Shown here: positions 37,151-48,200 of the stretch, one piece after another
How positions within the stretch are numbered: the stretch's first letter is position 1
How the letters are laid out: each line of letters begins with the position of its first letter
Assembly (NCBI GenBank): GCA_013397455.1
Contig: VYZB01000326.1
Location: 397,310 to 461,309, forward strand
Direction: 5' to 3'
DNA: 64,000 nt
Source: Crotophaga sulcirostris
Taxonomy: Eukaryota; Chordata; Aves; Cuculiformes; Crotophagidae
Position numbers and translations under genes: made by a program
Notes under the pieces: generated by a model
What the model was told of the DNA's origin: nothing
Database searches by the model: none
What the model saw: only the letters and a program-made list of their open reading frames with translations

Positions 37151-38778
37151 TCCCGACAGCCCAGAGCTCATATAAGCTGGGATACACAGATCCAGTTCAG
37201 GGCATGCATCCTGAGAGAATGCTCCTGCAAATTGCACTTCCCAGTCAACCTGGAGTCTCCTGTACCAACGAGCAGCAAGTTCACACAATATTCCTCATCT
37301 GGTCCATCAGTGCCCACTGTCCAGCTAAACTCAGCATGAAACATCAGCTCCTCCCCTCCACACCATCCAGAAGGCAAAGGGCCATTCCCCACACTGATGG
37401 TGTAGGCTCTGCTCCCAGCCTCACTCCTGGAGAATGGGGGGTTGTCTCCCTGTGTCCCCCCAAGTCTCCATCCACGAGGAGTGAACATCACATGGAGGGC
37501 TGAGCACGCTGAACCGGCTCTGCGCCACTTTGCTTGTCAAAAGGGACCCAGCGGGAACAAAGGAGCTCAAACATCCTTTCCAAAGATAAATCAGATGCTC
37601 TAATGCAGCCCGCATCTCCAATGAATATAGGGCAGGTGTCTCTGAAGTGAAGTATTAGTTAAAATGATGCTCTTTAAATTACATTTCGGCTATTTCAAGC
37701 AGACAGGTTGTGTGTGGGTTGGGTTGGGCTTTTTTTATGATCTATCTAGAGGCTTAAAAAGACACAGAGAGAAATAAATCTCCCTTCCATTAAAAACACA
37801 CTATGCTCTTGCATATTTGTTCTTATCTCCGCGCTCTCGCACTCGTGCTCCCTCTCCCTCGACTCGAGCACAAAGTAAGTGTTTATGATTACACTTTCCA
37901 CACTGACACTAATCTAATTCGAGGAGCTGTGCAGCCCGTGCCCAGGGGAAGCGTGGCAGCTCGCTTGTCCTTGCAGGAGGATGAGCAGCGCCGCGGTGGG
38001 CGATGGGCGCCTGACGGTTTTACTTCAAAACCCATCAAGATTCGTGACGTTAATGTGGAACTGAGCGAAAGCCCCAGGTTTTGATTGAACTGCAAGTCTA
38101 TTTGTATCTTCTGGGTCTGTGTCCTTTTTTGCCTCTGTTTATCTATTTATCCCCTCCCAAACTCCCCTATGGCATCTTTGACAACCTTAGATTTCACTGT
38201 AGGTGCTGTACTGGCAAGACACAAAAATACAACCTTTGCCCCACAGGGTTCTTGATGAACACGTGAAAAGGACACAGTAGATGAATGCAGGCTGCGTCCT
38301 CACCCCTCCTGGACACCACAGTTTGCAAACTGTCTTTATGCACTGCGCCAGCATCAAGCTTAGGGATGGGACACAATGGGGAGCAAGAGGTGGATGTGCA
38401 GAGAGCTGCCCTCGTTGGTGCAGGGAGCAGGGAGGGATGCAAACAGTCTCTAACAACACAGGTGCTGTTGCCATCACCATTTGGCCCCAAACAGCCTCTT
38501 TCAATCATCCTTCCCGAGCCCTGTGCGCACTGAGCTCCAGTCTTTGCAGGTGTCTCCTCATGCTCCAGCAAGAGCCTCTACTTCTGCTTGGGCTTCTTAC
38601 GATGTTTGCTTTTGACTCCAATGAAAAACAATAACAAATCAAGCAAGGAGCACAGCCCTATTATTCTCTGATTAAGTGGTCTGGAGACTGCTCCTTATGA
38701 CCAGACCTTTTGTTTGTTTGCTTATAAAGCAGGAGGTCAGTAGGTCAAAATGAACAGGAGGTGAGGTGATTTATGCCT

Positions 38779-38899
38779 CCAGATGCTGGAAAGGGACAAC
38801 TCTCCACAGCAGACGACTCTCTGTCATGTAGAGTTGTCCTGTGGAGAGATGGTCACTGAGAGTTGACCTTGGAGAGTTGTCCTAGACCCCCAGATGCTG
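38779..38899. repeat. Palindromic ~100-bp segment bounded by 10-bp direct repeats (MITE-like?)
   Basis: CCAGATGCTG occurs at 38779-38788 and again at 38890-38899. Between them a perfect 12-bp inverted repeat is present: GGACAACTCTCC at 38794-38805 and GGAGAGTTGTCC at 38871-38882, plus an inner inverted pair CTCTCCACAG (38800-38809) and CTGTGGAGAG (38839-38848). The layout of direct repeats outside inverted repeats is what a small non-autonomous DNA transposon leaves, though the inverted repeats begin about 5-7 bases inside the direct repeats and no known family was recognised. Chance or a local hairpin duplication remains possible. Confidence 0.4.
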
Positions 38900-39474
38900 C
38901 CAATCCTCCTGTCCCTATGGGAACACATCTCCTCACGCAAGTCTTCTGAACTCATCCATCGCTCCAGCCGAGGCAGGTCTACCTACCCAAAGCTGCCCTG
39001 CTCCACTCCTTCCTCCCCCGCTTTTTCCTTCCTTTACACAGCCCTGCTCTTGCAGGCTCTCCTCCCCGGCCTCCAGCCTTCCTTGCTTCTCCTGTGGAAT
39101 ATTTCTAGCACCTTACCCAAGACATCTTCTTAGGTGCCCTGACCCAACACACCAGCTGCCCCAAACTCAGACAATCAACCCAAGGCTTGGCCAAAACTGC
39201 CAGAAACAAACAAGAGAACAAACACCAACAAGCCAGAGTCCATGTAACAATGCACACCTTCCTTACCACGCCTAAAAATGTCCTTCAAAGAGCAGTCCTA
39301 GCTCTGTACGGTTTAGCTCTGAGCAACTGCAGCAAAGTTAGAGATAAGGTTGGTTTCTTCTACCTTAATTCATCTCCCCAGCTCACACATGCCAAGGACA
39401 ACTCTTTCCTGCAGGTGCCCAGCTTCTCTCAGTACCCGTGCACGTTGCCGCCTCCACGTTTTCAGGGTCTGCCA

Positions 39475-39590
39475 GCATTAATAACCCTTTCATCAAAACA
39501 CCCAGTTAGATAAGGGAGCATTATTATCCCTCCTCTACAGACAGAGAAATGAGGCCCGAAGAGGAAACAGCCCAAAAACTCCTATTCGGA
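39475..39590 (+). repeat. MIR-like ancient SINE remnant
   Basis: AGCATTAATAACCCTTTCAT, then TTAGATAAGGGAGCATTATTATCC, CTCTACAGACAGAGAAATGAGG and CCCGAAGAGGAAACAG follow, in order, the MIR core and 3' part (TAATCCTCACAAC, GGTAGGTACTATTATTATCC, TTTACAGATGAGGAAACTGAGG, CACAGAGAGG). Diverged but collinear over about 100 bases. Confidence 0.6.
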
Positions 39591-40384
39591 TCAATGCTCC
39601 ATCAGCACCTGCTTTTCAGGCTCTGTGGTGCTTGCAAAGCCATGGACAAGGCACTGGGATGGTTGCCAGGAGAGGTACTTCCAATGGGCAGCGCGAGACA
39701 AGAGCACTGTGGTTCAAAATTAGTCACTGGGTAGTAGAAAGCACAGCAGTATATCCGCATACACAGAGGGGCAATTAAAATATCATTACCAAATTTCAAC
39801 CCAAATAGGCAACGTTTGACAGAGTTCAAAGCAAAAGGAAAGGAGGGAGCGACGCTACCGCTAGGCAGGGATATCGATGTGCCCAGAGTACCTAGGGGCT
39901 ATTCTTCTTTTCCACTAGGACTGCTCCTACATTTCCCATTTCCCCTAAATGAAGCCCTCAAGCCTTCTTCTTGGCCATCCTCGCTCCTCCGAGAATGCCA
40001 GAAAAGCCGCAGGGAATTATCTCCCCCAAGAGCATCCTTTAATTTCCCTATTTGTATTTCTAATGCCCAGCCTCATCAATGCACCAGCTATTCCCCATGT
40101 GCTCCTGCTTTTCACGGCAGGACTATTTTTATCCCTTCCTTCCTATGCCTCCTTCTCTTCCCATTTAATCATTTTGGAGGCTCTTTATCCACAGTTACCT
40201 TCCCTTTCTTTCCTCTTTCCCTTTCATTTTTAAAATCTGTGGTTCTCCGATTCAAAACCATTACTGTTTTTAACTTGGCTCAAGCCTCTTTAATTAAGTT
40301 GCTTTCCATTATTTTTTATCTAGTCCATTTGTCTATATCCCCCGCACCCTCCCTCATCCTTCCTCTCCTCCCCAAGGCAGCCTG

Positions 40385-40720
40385 GGTATGAAATCTTACA
40401 TTTCCATTTGGCGAACAATCACTTTGAATTTTTAAATGCTATTAAATTGGATCACACCGGTCACTGGACTGGAGTTGTCGAGCTGTGATATTTACTCGCG
40501 CCAGTCAAAGGGAAATGAAATTGTGGCGATGCAGGGAGGAGGGGAGGCGATGGGGGAGAGCAGATTTATTCTGCCTGCAGTACTTGCAAACAGGCACAAT
40601 CCCTTTGGATTTTCGAGCAAGTTCAAAGGAAACTCTTACGCTCAACCATGAATGTATTGTAATGTCTTTAATAAATCAATTACTTGTTGGCAGGGAAGTG
40701 TCATTGCATCTCCAATCCTT
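40385..40720. promoter_or_regulatory. Candidate regulatory block with TAAT-rich words
   Basis: Contains ACATTTCCATTTGGCGAACA, TTTTAAATGCTATTAAATTGG and TGTAATGTCTTTAATAAATCAATTA (40658-40682; near copy of 34687-34710). No repeat family recognised; function is inferred only from motif density. Confidence 0.22.
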
Positions 40721-41004
40721 GTAATCACCTCAGCCTTGCTATGTTTTAAGTGCTGAAAACCACGGAGGTAGATGGGGAGCCAGAAGAAGTATCAATGGAG
40801 GGCAAACCAGAGAAAGCACTTCTGCTTCGTCTTGCCAGAGAAGGCTGAAAGGGGCAGAAAGCAATTTGCACCGTGCAAAAACACAACCATGCACTGAACC
40901 CCAGCACCTGAATAAGGAAATCATGATGCAGGAGGGAATCTGCCAGCAGAGATTTAGCTCCTAGGATGCTAAAGTTTGGGAGAGATGACCACGACAGGTT
41001 CATG

Positions 41005-41190
41005 AAGAACCCCAGAGTGTTAACACCATGGCAATCCAGGTGCACCAAGAACCCCAATGTACTAACCCCGTGGTGATCCAGGTTAACCAAGTACCCCAAA
41101 GTGTTAACAGCATGGTGATCCAGGTTAATCAAGAACCCCAAAGTGTTAAGCCCCTGGAGACATGGGTTCACCAAGAACCTCAAAGTGGCA
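41005..41190. repeat. 42-bp minisatellite, about 4.4 units
   Basis: The word AAGAACCCC (variants AAGTACCCC, AAGAACCTC) starts at 41005, 41047, 41089, 41131 and 41173, an exact 42-base period. Each unit continues AAAGTGTTAACACCATGGTG ATCCAGGTTAACC with a few substitutions. As 42 is a multiple of 3, open frames run through on both strands as a 14-residue repeat (plus: IQVNQEPQSVNSMV; minus: GFLVNLDHHGVNTL). There are no splice-like borders or start context to suggest it is coding. Confidence 0.93.
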
Positions 41191-43539
41191 ATCAGAGGAG
41201 CCCCCTGCTCCCGCCAGCCCAGGGCTGAGCATTGTTCTCACAAGCAATTTGCAAAGCAGTGTTCTCCTACTGCCTCCAAGAGCGATACAACCTTTTGCTG
41301 CACGTTAATTAGAGGCCTGAGTTTTGTACTCCTGCCTTCGGGAGGGTGCCCGGTATTTCAATTTTGCTAAAAGAGGCTTTTTCCACTCAAAAATTTGCTA
41401 AAAAGAAAGAGAACAGGATTTGATTACAAAGCAGTCCTGGTCAAATCCAGCCCCTCCTCCTCTCTCTCCACTGACAATATCCTCCCCTCCACAACAACAA
41501 TCATCTGAGCACAAACAGACAACAAAGCTTTTCAGAAAGTAATGAACTCCGGTCGGAGCCAAGGCAGGAAGGGTTTAATGTTCAGCTCAGAAAGCTTGGT
41601 GAGGCCATCAATTATATAGCCCTGCTGCTGAAGGAGTGGGAAAAAAAATACAACATTTCAGACAGACTCAGCCAAAAAAGAAAAGATAGGGAAGGAAAAC
41701 ACTGCAAGAGAGATTTAATTCCACGAGCGGATAGAAGTGTTTGCAAAAGAGGAGGAGGATCAAAGGCTGAAGCTTTTGGGCTGGCTGCGAGGAGGAGGGA
41801 TTGCAAGAAGGGCAAATCATGGAGTAGACATCTCTGTTGATCCCTCACCCAAGGCTGGTCCAGGAAAGCATGGCCCTGGGTACAAATTGGGGAGGCTGTT
41901 TACCCTGAGGTCTTGGTGATGGGGAGGGTTTGACAGTGAAGGGGTTGGACTGAGATGTGTTTGTCTCATCTCATGTAGGACAGCAAGGCAGGATGGGCTC
42001 TGCAACCTTCACTGCCTTGTCCCACTCTTACACTAGATGCTGTTGGGGGAAAGGAGAGGAACCCAGAGCTGAAATCTGGGCATCTCTACTTCTGGTTAGA
42101 TGGATCCAGCAACCCAGACATGAAAAATGAGGGCATGGATTCATCTAGAGCAACAGGACCTCCGTGTCCTCTTCCCTGCTTCTGGTGGGGTTGTGCTGTA
42201 GGGCTTCCACGGATCCAGCCCTGGACTAACAAACAAAGGCACTTCATTTCCAAGAGACAGGGCAGAAGGGACTCACTGCTATCCTACACCACCACCTTCT
42301 TAGACAGACAACCACCCAGGCTTGGAAAAACCAAACCAGAACTATTTCAAGACCACAATTTCGTGTCTCTTCTGAAGGACCACATTTTCACATTCTTGCC
42401 TTTTTGTTCTCTGCTTCCACCTTTCCCTCCCTTTTCTCCTTCACCTAAACTCTTTCTCCTCCATGGCACCATCAGAACAGGAAAAGAAGGGCAAATCACA
42501 ACTCTCCTGATGTTTCAATGCAACCCCCCTTTTCCAAGCCTCAACCTCTCCTTCAGAACCAAAGAAACAAATGTCAAAACCACCACGTTTTCCTCCCTGG
42601 TCTTCCCTTTCATTCTCCCACAAGTTTAGCAATCCCAGCCTGTCTGTAAGCTGGCAGATATTTGCTGGAGGTTTTCTACCACTCGGTCCCCGCTGCAGGA
42701 GGTGGTAGGGCTGGGCTGGCTCTTCGGCAGATGTTCCCTTGGCCTCTCCTTTATCTCCAGCATTGTGTTCACATCTGCTTCCCCCTCTGCCTCTTTCCCT
42801 GCCGCTGGGAGCCTGGTTTTAAATCACTGCTCAGCGCACAGGCTGCCAGGCGTGGGTTTCGTGCCGCCCAGCATGCCCTCTTTGGATGGGGATCCAAAAA
42901 CCTTTCGCAAGCCTCCCTCTGCTTGCTTTTTTTTTCCATCCTCCTGAACCTGCCAGCGCTGCCACACTGCTTTCTCCTCCTCCCTTTTGGCCGTGGAGTT
43001 GTGTTGGCTCCGGAAACATGTTCAGACACCTGGTTGCTGGCAGCGCGGGGCTTTGGCAGTGGTTGGCTGCATGCAGCTCTCCGATAGGGAAGCGGAGGCG
43101 AGCAGGTCAGCACGACCCACCTTGGCGATTGGGGATGCACCAGTGGCCACTTGCATCACTCCCTCCTAGCCGGTGGCTTTCTCTCTCCTGGTGTTGGCAG
43201 CAATCCCCCCACCCGTATCCTTCTGGCTTTGCCTGGAGTTTTGGCCGAGGCCAACTTCTGGTTTCACTGGAGATTTGTATGGAAGAAAAGCACGGCTTTG
43301 TACAGCATTGCCCAGGAGCTGCATTTTAAGAGATGCATTTAGGACAAGACATCACCATCTGCAGCCTCAGTCCCCGGGCAGCGAGCACTGCTCCTGAGCA
43401 TGGCAACTGGCAGAGCAAGGCAGCAAAAATCTCATGGAGCAAACAGCGGGGCACATGGAAGGAAGCCTCCCTGCCATTCTGCCCACGCAGCAGTTCCAGA
43501 CTAAATTCCCCTTTCAGATTGCAATCTCTCCATGCTGTC

Positions 43540-43575
43540 AAAAAAAAAAAAAAAAGAGAAAAAAAAGAGAGAGGG
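43540..43575. repeat. Poly-A / GA simple repeat
   Basis: Sixteen A in a row followed by GAGAAAAAAAAGAGAGAGG. It lies about 25 bp before a plus-strand CR1 fragment. CR1 does not have poly-A tails, so the two are probably unrelated. Confidence 0.9.
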
Positions 43576-43601
43576 TTATATCCTTCCCACAGGCAATAAG
43601 G

Positions 43602-44006
43602 ACAGTCTGAGAGAGTTGGAGTTGTTCAGCCTGGAGAAGAGAAGGTTCCAGGGAGACCTTAGCAGCCTTCCAGTACAGAAAGGGGTTCCAGGAAAGCTGG
43701 GGAGGGGCTCTTGATCAGGGAGAGCAGGAAGAGGATGAGGGGGAATGGTTTAAAGCTGCAAGAGGGGAGATTGAGATGAGATTTTAGGAAGAAATATTTT
43801 TCTGAGAGGCTGGGGAGGTCCAGGCCTTGGCCCAGGTTGCCCAGAGCAGTGGTGGCTGCCCCATCCCTGGAGGTGTTCAAGGCCAGGTTGGATGGGGCTT
43901 TTGAGCCCCTTGGAGCAGTGGAAGATGTTCCTGCCTGTGGCAGGGGGCTGGAACTGGATGGGCTTTAAGGTCCCTTCCAACCCAAACAATTCTACAATCC
44001 TATGAA
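43602..44006 (+). repeat. CR1 LINE 3' fragment
   Basis: GGACAGTCTGAGAGAGTTGG, TTGTTCAGCCTGGAGAAGAG, GGGGAGGGGCTCTTGATCAG, GAGGTGTTCAAGGCCAGGTT and the end TTTAAGGTCCCTTCCAACCC then AATTCTACAATCCTATGAAT. Opposite to NTM. Confidence 0.94.
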
Positions 44007-44827
44007 TAAGATAGAAACTTCCCTGGAAAGCTTGGCTGATGCCTCCCCAACTTCCTTTAATCTGTGGTCTGTGCAGGACTGCAAGCCAGGATCCCTGTGG
44101 ATGCCACCTTCCACGGCAAAGGCTGCACCAAACAGACCAAACTCCCTTCAGAAAAGCCCCGTGCTCCTGCTATTCAATTGCCTGAGTCTTTGCAACAGGC
44201 TTTTGCTTCTGGATTCTCCTCCAGGGGGACTGGCTGGAAAAATCAGCTCTAAAGGCCAAAAAGAAGAGCCAGATTAAAGTATCAACTCTGAATTTATGCA
44301 CAGGACTTAAGGTTTAATAATGCAACAGAAAATCAATATTTAATAAAGCAAATGATGGAGAAAAACACTGAATGGGAGATGAGCCGCCGCTCATGTTTTC
44401 AAGCATGTAACTCCCAGAGGAGCTGCTTTGGCAGGATGGATGCAGTACCAGATTGCCACGAAGAGCTGGCATGTAGGACACCCCATGTCCCACTGATTCC
44501 AGCTCTGGTGTCAGGGGGGATCAGGGGTCTTTTATTAAAGGACAAACAAGGAATTACTGCAGTGGTCAGAGTCCAAATACCCATGGAGAGAGATCAAATG
44601 CCGATGCACAAGGGGAGCTGAGCAGCTGCCTTGCTGAACAGGCCCAGATTTGTGCCTTGGCTGGAGGCTGGGCTGGTGAAACGCGGGCAGGCAGGCAGCA
44701 GTGCACCCAAATTCAGGTTTCAGATGCACCACAAAGAGCTCTCAAGGGATGGATGATGATCTCCATGATCATGATCTCATGATATTGATCTCCTGACAAG
44801 CCAGGAAGGAGCAAAGCAGAGTGTAAT

Positions 44828-45106
44828 GACAGGACAGGACAAGGAGTAATGGTTTAAACTAAGGGAGGGGAGATTTAGACTGGGTATAAGGAAGAAATTT
44901 TTTACAATAAGGGTGGTGAAATGCTGGCACCGGTTGCTCAGAGAGGTGGTGGAAGCCCCATCCCTGGAAACACTCAATGTCAGGCTGGATGGGGCTCTGA
45001 GAAACCTGATCTGGTTAAAGATGTCCCTGCAGGGAGATTGGAGCTGGATGACCTGTAAAGGTCCCTTCCAACCCAAACCATTCTATGATTCTATTCTATG
45101 AGTCTA
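44828..45106 (+). repeat. CR1 LINE 3' fragment
   Basis: GGAGATTTAGACTGGGTATA, AGGAAGAAATTTTTTACAAT, GGTGGTGAAATGCTGGCACC and the complete tail GTCCCTTCCAACCCAAACCA then TTCTATGATTCTATTCTATG. Related to the subfamily at 59400-59850. Opposite to NTM. Confidence 0.94.
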
Positions 45107-45424
45107 TAAATCCCTGCCTGCCCAGCAGCACAGGAGGTGGTGTAGGCAGTTCAGGGGTGCAAGCGCACATCCCTGGCCGTGCTGGGCAGGATGCAGCAGG
45201 GATGCAGGAGCGATGCTGGGGCCAGCTCGGCAGCTCTGCCTCCCTCCCCTGGAGGCTGGGGAAAACTGCAGCGAGCCCGTGCGCAGCCCAGAGCTGTCAC
45301 CTGCACATTGTGCACAGTGACAGCCACCCCAGCAGCCAGGCTCCGCCAACACCCAAAAGTGGCCTCACTGCATTGGTCAGATTTGGGGTGAGCCCCATGG
45401 AACCGTGTTGAACAAGCAAGCCTG

Positions 45425-45492
45425 AGGAACAGGGGTCAGAACTGGATGATCTTTAAGATCCCTTCCAACCTAAAGCATTCTATGATTCTAAG
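45425..45492 (+). repeat. CR1 LINE tail fragment (about 65 bp)
   Basis: Only the last bases of a CR1: GAACTGGATGATCTTTAAGATCCC then TTCCAACCTAAAGCATTCTATGATTCTAAG. An extreme 5' truncation, 320 bp downstream of another copy in the same direction. Confidence 0.9.
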
Positions 45493-46319
45493 ATGAACAA
45501 TCCTGCAGCCCCAGCCAGGATATCACTTGCTTGAGCCATACCTGACCCCACCTCTCCCATACCTAGGGGTACACAAAATACTAATTCTTCATGCAGTGTC
45601 CCCTGCAACGACCATCACTGCAATAATAAATGTCTTTTGCAGCAGCAGTCCTCCCATCTCCCTACCCCACTACCTGCACTAAGCCTTTCCAGCCCTGACA
45701 CAACCTGCACTGCCAGCTAGGAACAGGAGCTTTCCCCGTGCCCACCCAGGTGACAGCGGGCACTACCTGGGAGCCTGTGGCCTGGGATGCATCCCCTGCA
45801 TATCTTGCAAACTTTGGACACTCTGGATAAGTCCTCAAAACAAAGGTATCAGTGCTCAGCTCCCTCCAGGGCAGCAAAGCAGGTCCAGTGCCCTTGGATG
45901 AAACCCTCTCCTCTCGCACGCAGCGTGCGCTGGGTTGCCTGTCTGGCCCTGTATCACAGCAATAATTTGTAGCTTGCGACGGGATCCTTCACGATGAAAG
46001 ATGACATATAAATATAAAACGTTATCACTCCATAACAGCCACATGCTATAAAACGCCAGGCACAAGGATCTGCAACTAGATGGAAGCAGCACTTTAAATC
46101 CTTCCCTGCAGAGTTACGGCTGCTAAAACAACAGATCAGCAATGGAAGGAGAAGAAAGGTCCCAAGAAAAAGACAACAGTTGTGAAATTAGGCAAATACA
46201 GTGGCTTTATACCAGCGTGACCTTCCTGTGCTGACAACCCCAGGGTAGCTGTAGTACCAGCACGCCAGCGACATCGCCTCCCATTCATCCCCTGCCGTGA
46301 CTTGCGGCGGATGCTTCGT

Positions 46320-46580
46320 GTTACTATAGTAACAATAAAGCTCTGGTACCAATATTACACTACAACGAGTTGACTCTGCTCCCGCGATTATGATAACAAT
46401 GCTGTTACTGTAGTAACATTCCATTGTTGAGGTCTCACTTCTTCTACCCTTAATTTTATTGTCGTAAGATTAAATTGCAATAATGTTATTGAGCCACCAT
46501 TAGCGTTACCATGGTAACAATAACATTAAGGTAGCGATATCACATTACAGTGGTCCAACCGTTCCACCACAAATATTTTA
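46320..46580. promoter_or_regulatory. Cluster of three RFX/X-box-like palindromes in diverged ~90-bp repeats
   Basis: Three perfect 14-bp palindromes are present: GTTACTATAGTAAC (46320-46333), GTTACTGTAGTAAC (46404-46417) and GTTACCATGGTAAC (46505-46518). The third closely fits the RFX-factor X-box (GTTGCCATGGCAAC type), and all share GTTAC-N4-GTAAC. Downstream similarity (GGTACCAATATTACACTACA after the first; GGTAGCGATATCACATTACA after the third) shows they belong to a degenerate repeat of about 85-100 bp. It could be an RFX-bound enhancer, or an old satellite whose unit happens to be palindromic. Confidence 0.4.
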
Positions 46581-47609
46581 ATGTAGTAAAACAAAAGAGA
46601 TTACTGCAGTGCCATTAAACTGCAGTGACCTCATTAACCACCACCGGCTTTTTTCATGCCAAACAATGGCACTTTGGAAACTACATGGAGGTGGGGGGAC
46701 GCTGGACGTGCATCCCAGTGCTTCTGTGCCACCTCCCCAGCTGGCAAAGTCCTTGGGGAAGAAGAGGGATGCGACATGCAGGGGGTAAAGAATGAGACCT
46801 GGATACAACTTAAGTCCTCTTCTAGAACAGCTTGGAGAGCCGTTGGCGCAGCGTGCTGCTGGCCTCCTGCTTTCACCTGCTCTGCTGAAGGGATTAGCAG
46901 AGCCACTGTTGAATGGCTCTGGGTGAGGCTGGTGACCTCTCCCTGAAAGCCTTTGGAGAGGATGGGTGAACAGGGCTGCCTAGAGCTTGCACGCTCAGAA
47001 AGACTCAAAAAGTAGGCTCTTGTTTTCCAGAAGAGGGGTCATCAGAGGGCAACTTTCGTGGCTCTGCACATCTCCAAGGGAGTAGCAAAGAGTTACACTG
47101 AGCTTGCCTTGCTGCCACAAAAGCGCAGCTGCAGCTTTGGAGGAGGGAAATAGCGGAGCCGCGGGGGTGTTGGAGGTGGGAATGGCCCCAGCGGGCAACA
47201 CTGAGCTGTCCCAGCACCAGGGCATGGCACAGCTGGTGGGGATCACAAAGGGTTCGTGTCGGCACTGCTCAAGGGGAGCCCACAACACGCTGGATTACAG
47301 CATTAGCAGTTCACCACGGGAGAAAAATAGAGAAATTCGCCACAGCCTCGATTTACGCAAAGAGAAAAACACGAAGGAAATGAAAACGGTCTGTGTGTCC
47401 TATGAATCACTAGTTCTTCCTTCCCCTTGCTCCATTCTCCTGCCAATTATTTCTCCTTGGGAACATCCTCCCATGGGTCTAGCAGTGCCTGGCCTGTTAG
47501 CATTGCTCGGGTGTCGGGCAAGCACAGAGGGTGCCTTCCCTTCACCACTACTTCATTACTGACTTGCTCTCTTCCTAAGGAGGGCAGTGGTAACACATTC
47601 AAGCATAGT

Positions 47610-47750
47610 TCATAGAGTCATAGAATCACAGATTCATGGAATAAATTAGTTTGGAAGGGACTTCAAAGCCCACCCAGTTCCAACCTCCCTGCCATAGGCA
47701 AGGGCACCTTCCACTGGATCAGGGTGCTCAAAAAGCCCTGTTCAACCTGG
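47610..47750 (-). repeat. CR1 LINE tail fragment
   Basis: Reversed tail CATAGAGTCATAGAATCACA and GATTCATGGAATAAATTAGT, then TTTGGAAGGGACTTCAAAGC, CCCTGCCATAGGCAAGGGCA and CCACTGGATCAGGGTGCTCA. Similarity fades after about 140 bp. Same direction as NTM. Confidence 0.9.
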
Positions 47751-48049
47751 CTCACATCCCCACCCCTCCCACTCTCTACTCCTGCACCAACGGGGCTACC
47801 ACACACTCTAGGAAGGAGGATGTGCTGCAGCAGGAGCAGGACATGTCCTTGATGGGATGCAGCATGCCTGGCTCCCTCCAGCAGCAGAGTGGGCACGTAA
47901 CTGGGGCAGCCCAAAGCTGCCTGCAGCAAGTGTTTCCAGTATGGGATCTGGAGTCTCTGCTTTCCCCCCGCCCTGTCCCACGATATAATTGCTAATTAAT
48001 AATAACGTTTAGCTCTCAGATAGCATGTTCCATCTTCAAAGACCTCTGT

Positions 48050-48200
48050 CGACATTAACGAATTAATCCTCATCAACCCCCCTGTGAAGTAGGTGACAAT
48101 TATTATCTCTGCTTCATAGATGTTAAATTGATTTGCAAAGAGGTCAAGTGACTTGGAGGAGGCCGGAGGGAGCCTGCCCAGTCACATGCTGGGTACGCGG
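48050..48200 (+). repeat. MIR-like ancient SINE remnant
   Basis: Collinear with MIR over about 110 bases: GACATTAACGAATTAATCCTCA, CCCTGTGAAGTAGGTGACAA, TTATTATCTCTGCTTCATAG, ATG, then CAAAGAGGTCAAGTGACTTG. MIR reads ATTTAATCCTCACAACAACC, CTATGAGGTAGGTACTATTATTATCC, TTTTACAGATG and CAGAGAGGTTAAGTGACTTG in the same order. The best MIR match in the window; such copies predate the bird-mammal split. Confidence 0.7.

Noticed and set aside
39816..40391. 191-codon open frame on the plus strand
   Set aside because: The sequence is a pyrimidine-rich stretch that gives a Phe/Leu/Ser/Pro-biased translation with no domain, no splice-like borders and a second overlapping open frame of similar quality. 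Chance in low-complexity DNA.
42120..42629. 169-codon open frame on the plus strand
   Set aside because: Pyrimidine-rich, Ser/Pro/Phe/Leu-biased product with no homology that I recognise and no exon-like borders.
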